The notes under the pieces were generated by a model that saw only the letters and a list, made by a program, of their open reading frames with translations, made no database searches and was not told the DNA's origin. Both the position numbers and the translations under genes were made by a program. Positions 33,298 to 38,840 of a DNA stretch of 38,840 nt are shown in pieces (the first letter of the stretch is position 1; the number at the start of each line of letters is the position of its first letter). The DNA is from an uncultured Eubacteriales bacterium (lineage in GTDB: Bacteria; Bacillota; Clostridia; TANB77; CAG-508): positions 1-38,840 of the forward strand of contig CASFHP010000026.1 of assembly GCA_949294555.1 (NCBI GenBank), written 5' to 3'.

Positions 33298-33480
33298 ATG
33301 GATAAAAAAGTAATTAAAAATATAGAAAATAGAGGTGGAAAATGCCCACCTCCAAAAAAGAAATTTAATTTTAAATGTTGCAAAGATAATACAATTAAAT
33401 CATTACATGAAGTTGAATATTTTTTAAATCATTTTCATCGATTTATTAAATATATTAAATTATATAAAATATTAAAATAA
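33298..33480 (+). CDS. Small Lys/Cys-containing peptide, unknown
   Basis: The 60-aa frame starts at the ATG at 33298, 5 nt after GGTGAAGG; an earlier GTG at 33286 overlaps this site. The sequence has RGGKCPPPKKKFNFKCC near the N terminus and a C-terminal part rich in aromatic, His and Lys residues, with HFHRF. There is no signal peptide or clear membrane helix. I do not recognise it; it could be a short regulatory or spore-coat-type peptide. The strong ribosome site and the inverted repeat over it argue that it is expressed. About 100 nt of very A/T-rich sequence without features follow. Confidence 0.5.
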   Translation: MDKKVIKNIENRGGKCPPPKKKFNFKCCKDNTIKSLHEVEYFLNHFHRFIKYIKLYKILK

Positions 33481-33582
33481 TTTTATTTTATATAATTTAA
33501 TTTATTTATTTATTATACTTTTTTATTATTCTATTTTTAATTTTATTATTTATTATTTTATTTATTATTATTTTCTATTTTT

Positions 33583-34125
33583 TTAATTATTTTCTAATTT
33601 GTAAATTTCATTAAATTCTGCATTTTCTTCTCCGTCAATTAAAATTTTAATAGAATTCACTTCTGTTAGTTGTGTTAATGTTTTTACTAAGCTATTAATT
33701 ATATTTTCTTTCATATTTGTTGCTTCTTTGTCATAATTTAAAAATTCGCTAGAAAAATCCAAATAAAGCATATCTTTTTCTAAATAACTTTGATTTAATT
33801 TTGTATTATCTGGAATTAATTTTGTATATTTTTCATTTTTAGGCCCTTCGATTAGCATATTAACCAATTTATCATATGGCGTATTCATAATTTCCTTAAT
33901 ATCCACTAATCTTGCTTCTGGCGCCAATTCATTTGTTTCTTTTTCTAAAAAGTATAAACTCACAATCGTTTGTCTATTTTGTTCTTCTGTAATTTCCTCT
34001 TCTGGTGTATATTCTTCTATAACGGTTTCTTCTTCCTGACTTTTAAAATAGTTAATAATAAAATAACCTCCTATTAAAATGATAAGTAATAACACTGTAA
34101 AAATAATGATTATTTTCTTATTCAT
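33583..34125 (-). CDS. GerMN-domain membrane-anchored protein
   Basis: The 180-aa product begins MNKKIIIIFTVLLLIILIGG, a membrane anchor, then an acidic linker (EEETVIEEYTPEEEITEE) and a GerMN domain: VSLYFLEKETNELAPEARLV, LVNMLIEGPKNEKY, LIPDNTKL, YLDFSSEF and IKILIDGE. GerM-type proteins act in sporulation and germination at the spore envelope; GerMN domains also occur in lipoproteins, but there is no lipobox. The ATG at 34125 has AAGGA 11 nt upstream; the ATG at 34149 has no ribosome site. Confidence 0.85.
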   Translation of the reverse strand: MNKKIIIIFTVLLLIILIGGYFIINYFKSQEEETVIEEYTPEEEITEEQNRQTIVSLYFLEKETNELAPEARLVDIKEIMNTPYDKLVNMLIEGPKNEKYTKLIPDNTKLNQSYLEKDMLYLDFSSEFLNYDKEATNMKENIINSLVKTLTQLTEVNSIKILIDGEENAEFNEIYKLENN

Positions 34126-34210
34126 GCTAGTTTCATTCCTTTCTTTCATTTTAATTTTTTATTTATTACCTATTTTATTATTTGTTTGTCCGTTTTAGAA
34201 CTTAAAAAAA

Positions 34211-34244
34211 GTTGCCAAAGGGACAGAGCGATGATTTTTGGGAC
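34211..34244. repeat. Fragment of a GGGAC-type hairpin repeat
   Basis: GTTGCCAAAGGGACAGAGCG followed by ATGATTTTTGGGAC shares the TTGCCAAAGGG foot with 12004 and GGGAC(A/G)GAGC plus ATGATTTTTG with 27919-28050. It has no full second arm. It lies between the divergent GerMN gene and the activase promoter. Confidence 0.4.
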
Positions 34245-34262
34245 TTTTACAACATTTTCCAT

Positions 34263-34291
34263 TTGACAAAAGTGGCTTTTCCGTATACAAT
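34263..34291 (+). promoter_or_regulatory. sigma-A promoter of the 1449-aa activase gene
   Basis: TTGACA (34263-34268), a 17-nt spacer and TACAAT (34286-34291) stand 50 nt before the ATG. Confidence 0.75.
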
Positions 34292-34340
34292 TAGGGTGGA
34301 TAATAATGAAAAATTTATATACAAAAAAGGAGTTTTTGTC

Positions 34341-37300
34341 ATGAATGAAATTTTACATGTTGGATTAGATGTTGGATCTACAACAGTTAAAATTATTGTT
34401 ATGGATAACAATAAAAATACTATATATTCAGATTATCGTAGACATTTTTCAGATGCAAAAAAGACAGTTTGTGATGTGTTAGAAGAGTTATTAGTAAAAT
34501 ACCCTTCTGCTTCTTTTACTGTAGCACTAACTGGTTCTGGAGCGATGTCTGCTGCTAAATTTTTAGGGGTTGACTTTATTCAAGAAGTCGTTTCTTGTAA
34601 AAGAGTCATTGAAAAATATTTTCCAAAAACAGATGTTGTTATCGAATTAGGTGGTGAAGATGCCAAGATTATCTATTTTGATAATTCTATTGAACAAAGA
34701 ATGAATGGTACGTGTGCTGGTGGTACTGGTGCCTTTTTAGACCAAATGGCTTCTTTACTACATACTGATACAGCAGGTTTAAATGAATTGGCTAAAGGAT
34801 ATCAAACCATTTATCCAATTGCTTCTCGTTGTGGTGTTTTTGCTAAAACAGATATACAACCGTTAATTAATGAAGGTGCCGCAAAAGAAGATATTGCTGC
34901 TTCTATTTTCCAAGCAGTTGTTAATCAAACGATTAGCGGATTAGCTTGTGGTAGACCTATTAGAGGAAATATCGCCTTTTTAGGTGGACCTTTAAGCTAC
35001 TTGCCAGAGTTAAGAAAACGTTTTATTGAAACTTTGCATTTGACAGATGACCAAATTATTGTACCAGATGACGCACATTTATTAGTTGCTAAAGGTGCTG
35101 CTTTGGATTCCTTTAATACAGATGTCATCACACCTGATGAGTTAGAAAAGAAAATAGAGAATTTCAAAAATTCACATGATACAACTACACAGCCACTTGA
35201 CCCATTATTTAAAGATGAAGCTGAATATGAGGCTTTTAAAGAAAGACATAATAAAGCAAGAGTTCCAGAAAAACCATTAGAAAATTATGAAGGCGATTGT
35301 TTCTTAGGAATAGATGCAGGTTCTACAACGACAAAACTTGTGTTAATTGATAGAGATGGTAACCTATTATATTCTCTATATGGTAGCAATGAGGGAAATC
35401 CTTTACAAAGTGTTATGAATATGTTAAGAAAGCTATATAAAGCATTACCTGAAAAAGCAATTCTAAGATATAGTGGTGTTACAGGTTATGGAGAAAAATT
35501 AATTCAAACTGCTTTAAATGTTGACTTAAATGAAATTGAAACCATTGCTCATTATACAGCTGCCAAAACATTTGAACCAGACGTAACCAGTATTGTAGAT
35601 ATTGGTGGGCAAGATATGAAATATATCAGAATCAAAAATGGTTCTATTGATAATATCATGTTAAATGAAGCCTGTTCTTCTGGATGTGGTTCTTTTATCG
35701 AAACATTTGCTAAAAGTTTGAATTTAGAGATATCTGAATTCGTAAAAGAAGCTATCAAATCTAGAACACCTGTAGATTTAGGTTCAAGATGTACTGTGTT
35801 TATGAACTCAAAAATCAAGCAAGCACAAAAAGAAGGATACTCTGTTGGAGATATTTCTAGCGGATTATCATATTCTGTTATCAAAAATGCTATCCAAAAA
35901 GTTATGAAAGTAAGAGATGTAGAAACTTTAGGAAAACACATTGTTGTTCAAGGTGGTACTTTCTATAATGACGCTGTCCTTAGAGCTTTTGAATTAATTG
36001 TTGGTAAAAATGTTGTAAGACCAAATATTGCAGGATTAATGGGTGCTTACGGAATGGCTTTACTTTCAAAAGAACAATATGAAGCAAATTTAGATATGGA
36101 ATATACATCTACAATCTTAAAAGAAGATGAATTAGACAATTTAAAAATAAAAATTACGCACACACATTGTAATAATTGTGAAAACCATTGTAAATTAACC
36201 ATTAATAAATTTAGCAATGGACAAATTCATGTAACTGGTAACCGTTGTGAAAAAGGTGCAGGTATTGTTACCAAAGCTAAAAATTTACCAAACTTAGTAC
36301 AATACAAATATGAAAGAATTTTTGATTACACACCATTAGAAGAACAATATGCAACAAGAGGAACCATTGGAATCCCTAGGGTTTTAAATATGTACGAGGA
36401 TTATCCTTTCTGGTTTACTTTCCTTACAAGCTTAGGATTTAGAGTTATTATCTCTGAAAAAAGTACCAGAAAAACGTATGAAAAAGGTATGGAATCAATG
36501 CCTTCAGAATCTGTATGTTATCCTGCAAAACTTTCTCATGGACATATTGAAAGTTTATTAGAACAAGGAATTAAAACTATCTTTTATCCTTGTATGCCAT
36601 ATTCTAGAAAAGAATATGAAAAGGCAGATAACCATTACAACTGTCCAATTGTTATTTCTTATTCTGAGGTATTAAAAAATAATGTAGAAGAACTAAAAGA
36701 CCCTACTGTGAAATTCTTAAATCCATTCTTACCTTTTGATAAGAAAAACTTAGTAAATAGAATGTTGGAATTAGATGAATTTGAGCAATATAATTTTACT
36801 AAAGAAGAATTAAATGAAGCTGCTGAAAAAGCAGAACAAGAATATCAAAAATGTAAAGAAGATATTCGTAGAAAAGGTGCGGAAACCGTAAAATACATAG
36901 AAGAAAATCATTTAAAAGGAATTGTATTAGCTGGTCGTCCATATCATGTTGATCCAGAAATCAATCATGGTATTGATACATTAATTACATCATTAGGATT
37001 ATGTGTATTAACAGAAGATAGTATCTCAAACCAAACAGAAGTAAAAAGACCTATCAGAGTTGTTGACCAATGGGTATATCATGCAAGACTTTACGCCGCA
37101 GCCGATTTCGTTGGAAAGCACGATTCCCTAGAATTAGTTCAATTAAATTCTTTTGGATGTGGTGTTGATGCTGTTACAACAGACCAAGTAGAAGAAATCT
37201 TATCTAGTTATGACAAAATGTACACACTAATAAAAATAGATGAAGTTAATAACTTAGGTGCTGTTAGAATTCGTATACGTTCACTACTTGCTAGTATGAA

Positions 37301-38690
37301 TAAACGTGAAAAAGAAAAAAGAGAAATTACGGCTACTGGTGATTATGAACAACATAAAAAAATCTTTACAAAAGATATGAAAAAAGATTATACCATTTTA
37401 GTACCACAAATGGCACCAATTCATTTTGAATTATTAGAAGCTGCTGTACAATCTAGTGGATATAAAGTGGAATTGTTAAGAGAATGTACACAAAAAACAG
37501 TAGAAACTGGATTAAAATATGTGAATAATGATGCTTGTTATCCATCTATCCTAGTAACAGGACAAATGATTGAAGCTTTGCAATCTGGCAAATATGATTT
37601 AAACAGAACTGCTTTAATTATGTCACAAACAGGTGGAGGATGTCGTGCAACAAACTATATAGGTTTTATTAGAAAAGCGCTTAAGGACGCAGGATTTGAA
37701 AATATACCAGTTATTTCATTTAATATTGTTGGTATGGAAAAAATGCCTGGATTTAAAATCACTGTACCATTAATCGAACGTTTATTAAAAACTGTTTTAT
37801 ATGGCGATTTATTACAAAAAATGCTAACCAAAAATAGAGCTTACGAGAAAAATAAAGGCGAAACACAAAAACTATTTGATGAATGGATGGAAAAATGTAA
37901 AAAATTACTACAAAAATCATCAAATAAAGAATTTAAACAAAGTATTTATGATATTGTAAATGACTTTGAAAAAATAGAATTAGATACATCTATAGAAAAA
38001 CCTAGAGTTGGTATTGTAGGAGAAGTTTTAATAAAATATCATCCATTTGGAAATAACCATGTTGCAGATTTACTAGAAAAAGAAGGAGCAGAAGTTATTT
38101 TACCTGACTTTATGGGATTTGTAAAATTCATGGCTACACATAAAATTACCTTTAACAGATTATTAAATACCAATAAAACATCTTCAAAAGTTATGAAAGC
38201 AGCTATCAAATTAATTGATATTTTAGAAAAAGATATGAAAATTGCTTTAGCAAATTCTAAAAAAGGCTATTTACCACCATGTGATATTTGGCACTTAGAA
38301 GATAAAGTAAAAGATGTATTATCTATCGGAAATCAGACAGGAGAAGGTTGGTTCTTAACTGCTGAAATGATAGAATACATAGAACATGATATTCCAAACA
38401 TTATTTGTGTGCAACCATTTGCTTGCTTACCAAATCACGTTGTTGGTAAAGGTGTTATTAAAACCATAAGAGAAAAATATCCAGATGCCAATATTTCACC
38501 TGTAGATTATGACCCAGGTGCTAGTGAAACAAACCAAGCAAATAGAATTAAATTATTGATGACAGTTGCTAAAGATAATTTAAAAGCAAAACAAGCTAGA
38601 AAGGCAGCAATTGAGAAAGAAAATGAGACTGAAGCAATAGAACAAACAAAAGAAATCAAAGAAACTCAAAAATTTTTACATATTTTCTAA
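34341..38690 (+). CDS. Giant 2-hydroxyacyl-CoA dehydratase activase-related protein (two ASKHA domains plus DUF2229-like region)
   Basis: The 1449-aa protein starts at the ATG at 34341 behind AAAAAAGGAG. Two BadF/BcrAD-type ATPase domains come first: GLDVGSTTVKIIVMD (8-22) with CAGGTGAFLDQM, and GIDAGSTTTKLVLID (about 322-336) with VDIGGQDMKYI and ACSSGCGSFIE (about 443), whose cysteines bind the 4Fe-4S cluster between subunits in HgdC-type activators. A Cys-rich stretch HCNNCENHC (about 609) follows, then a CoA_act/DUF2229-like region with ESVCYPAKLSHGH and YPCMPY, and a C-terminal part with NDACYPSILVTGQM and GGGCRATNY. HgdC-type activators inject electrons into radical dehydratases, but the role of these long fusions is not established. 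It stands alone, with no hgdAB-type genes near. Confidence 0.92.
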   Translation: MNEILHVGLDVGSTTVKIIVMDNNKNTIYSDYRRHFSDAKKTVCDVLEELLVKYPSASFTVALTGSGAMSAAKFLGVDFIQEVVSCKRVIEKYFPKTDVVIELGGEDAKIIYFDNSIEQRMNGTCAGGTGAFLDQMASLLHTDTAGLNELAKGYQTIYPIASRCGVFAKTDIQPLINEGAAKEDIAASIFQAVVNQTISGLACGRPIRGNIAFLGGPLSYLPELRKRFIETLHLTDDQIIVPDDAHLLVAKGAALDSFNTDVITPDELEKKIENFKNSHDTTTQPLDPLFKDEAEYEAFKERHNKARVPEKPLENYEGDCFLGIDAGSTTTKLVLIDRDGNLLYSLYGSNEGNPLQSVMNMLRKLYKALPEKAILRYSGVTGYGEKLIQTALNVDLNEIETIAHYTAAKTFEPDVTSIVDIGGQDMKYIRIKNGSIDNIMLNEACSSGCGSFIETFAKSLNLEISEFVKEAIKSRTPVDLGSRCTVFMNSKIKQAQKEGYSVGDISSGLSYSVIKNAIQKVMKVRDVETLGKHIVVQGGTFYNDAVLRAFELIVGKNVVRPNIAGLMGAYGMALLSKEQYEANLDMEYTSTILKEDELDNLKIKITHTHCNNCENHCKLTINKFSNGQIHVTGNRCEKGAGIVTKAKNLPNLVQYKYERIFDYTPLEEQYATRGTIGIPRVLNMYEDYPFWFTFLTSLGFRVIISEKSTRKTYEKGMESMPSESVCYPAKLSHGHIESLLEQGIKTIFYPCMPYSRKEYEKADNHYNCPIVISYSEVLKNNVEELKDPTVKFLNPFLPFDKKNLVNRMLELDEFEQYNFTKEELNEAAEKAEQEYQKCKEDIRRKGAETVKYIEENHLKGIVLAGRPYHVDPEINHGIDTLITSLGLCVLTEDSISNQTEVKRPIRVVDQWVYHARLYAAADFVGKHDSLELVQLNSFGCGVDAVTTDQVEEILSSYDKMYTLIKIDEVNNLGAVRIRIRSLLASMNKREKEKREITATGDYEQHKKIFTKDMKKDYTILVPQMAPIHFELLEAAVQSSGYKVELLRECTQKTVETGLKYVNNDACYPSILVTGQMIEALQSGKYDLNRTALIMSQTGGGCRATNYIGFIRKALKDAGFENIPVISFNIVGMEKMPGFKITVPLIERLLKTVLYGDLLQKMLTKNRAYEKNKGETQKLFDEWMEKCKKLLQKSSNKEFKQSIYDIVNDFEKIELDTSIEKPRVGIVGEVLIKYHPFGNNHVADLLEKEGAEVILPDFMGFVKFMATHKITFNRLLNTNKTSSKVMKAAIKLIDILEKDMKIALANSKKGYLPPCDIWHLEDKVKDVLSIGNQTGEGWFLTAEMIEYIEHDIPNIICVQPFACLPNHVVGKGVIKTIREKYPDANISPVDYDPGASETNQANRIKLLMTVAKDNLKAKQARKAAIEKENETEAIEQTKEIKETQKFLHIF

Positions 38691-38751
38691 ATTGTTGTAT
38701 ACTATGTATAGAACGAAAGTTTAATCAAATCTTTCATGTAAAATCAATCAT

Positions 38752-38815
38752 AACCACCCGTAAAACGGGTGGTTTGCTCTGCGCCTAGAAGGCTTTTGTA
38801 CTGGCACTTCTAGGC
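38752..38815 (+). mobile_element. Paired hairpins resembling an IS200/IS605-type transposon end (cut by window edge)
   Basis: AACCACCCG/CGGGTGGTT (38752-38760 and 38766-38774, loop TAAAA) is followed by TTTGCTCTGC and a second stem GCCTAGAAG/CTTCTAGGC (38783-38791 and 38807-38815). Subterminal hairpins of this look are common at ends of IS200/IS605-family elements, but no tnpA or tnpB is in the window. The first hairpin can also serve as terminator of the activase gene, 62 nt after its stop. Confidence 0.4.
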
Positions 38816-38840
38816 TTAAGCCCTACTGAATGGTCTGTCA

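Noticed and set aside
35552..35941. 129-aa minus-strand ORF
   Set aside because: Antisense shadow of the second ASKHA domain of the activase gene.

Overview
The window is strongly A+T-rich chromosomal DNA from a spore-forming, anaerobic, low-GC Firmicute, most likely an uncultured Clostridia member. Spore genes point to this: sleB-ypeB, an SspF-like SASP, spoIIR, spmA-spmB and a GerMN protein. So do the clostridial order tadA / SRP RNA / dnaX / ybaB / recR, the AGGAGG-type ribosome sites, the frequent GTG/TTG starts, and a giant 2-hydroxyacyl-CoA dehydratase activase-type Fe-S protein. Most of the content is core genome.

Layout. 1-2250 (-): a YhaN/YhaO (Rad50/Mre11-like) pair, with the ATPase cut by the left edge. 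2272-5690 (-): an operon of two unrecognised proteins and a VirD4/TraG-type coupling ATPase whose gene is broken by a 1-nt insertion exactly in the Walker A loop. No relaxase or secretion channel is visible. 5710-10145 (-): a DnaJ-like co-chaperone, ddl, murF and a SASP gene, separated by large palindromic repeats. 10394-15268: a VanW-family protein (+), ypeB and sleB (-), and an MGDG-synthase-like glycosyltransferase (+). 15583-19899 (-): recR, ybaB, dnaX, SRP RNA, a membrane-anchored unknown, tadA and tRNA-Arg(CCT). 20097-24731: a TtcA-family protein (+), then phosphoglucomutase, UDP-sugar pyrophosphorylase and an unknown (-). 24942-28547 (+): spoIIR, murA, a WalJ-like hydrolase, rlmH. 29035-30540: spmAB (-) and an AbrB-type regulator with a zinc-ribbon tail (+). 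30639-33066 (-): rsmI, a TrmN6-like methylase and two small membrane proteins. 33298-38690: a small Cys-containing peptide (+), a GerMN protein (-) and the 1449-aa activase (+). The right edge carries hairpins resembling an IS200/IS605-type end.

How the genes connect. ddl, murF and murA supply peptidoglycan precursors. Phosphoglucomutase, the UDP-sugar pyrophosphorylase and the glycosyltransferase form a plausible sugar-nucleotide to glycolipid/envelope route. recR-ybaB-dnaX plus yhaNO concern DNA replication and repair. sleB-ypeB, the GerMN protein, spmAB, spoIIR and the SASP belong to spore formation and germination.

The most unusual feature is a dispersed set of inverted repeats: two with near-perfect 46-49 bp arms, three related nested palindromes with GAGACAGTT(T/C)GGG ends, one containing a perfect 52-bp tandem duplication, and smaller hairpins and half copies. 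Many sit within a few nucleotides of a stop codon, and one supplies the last codons of ddl. They look like REP/MITE-type elements reused as gene ends. No transposase that could mobilise them is in the window. All statements come from reading the sequence; no database search was run.
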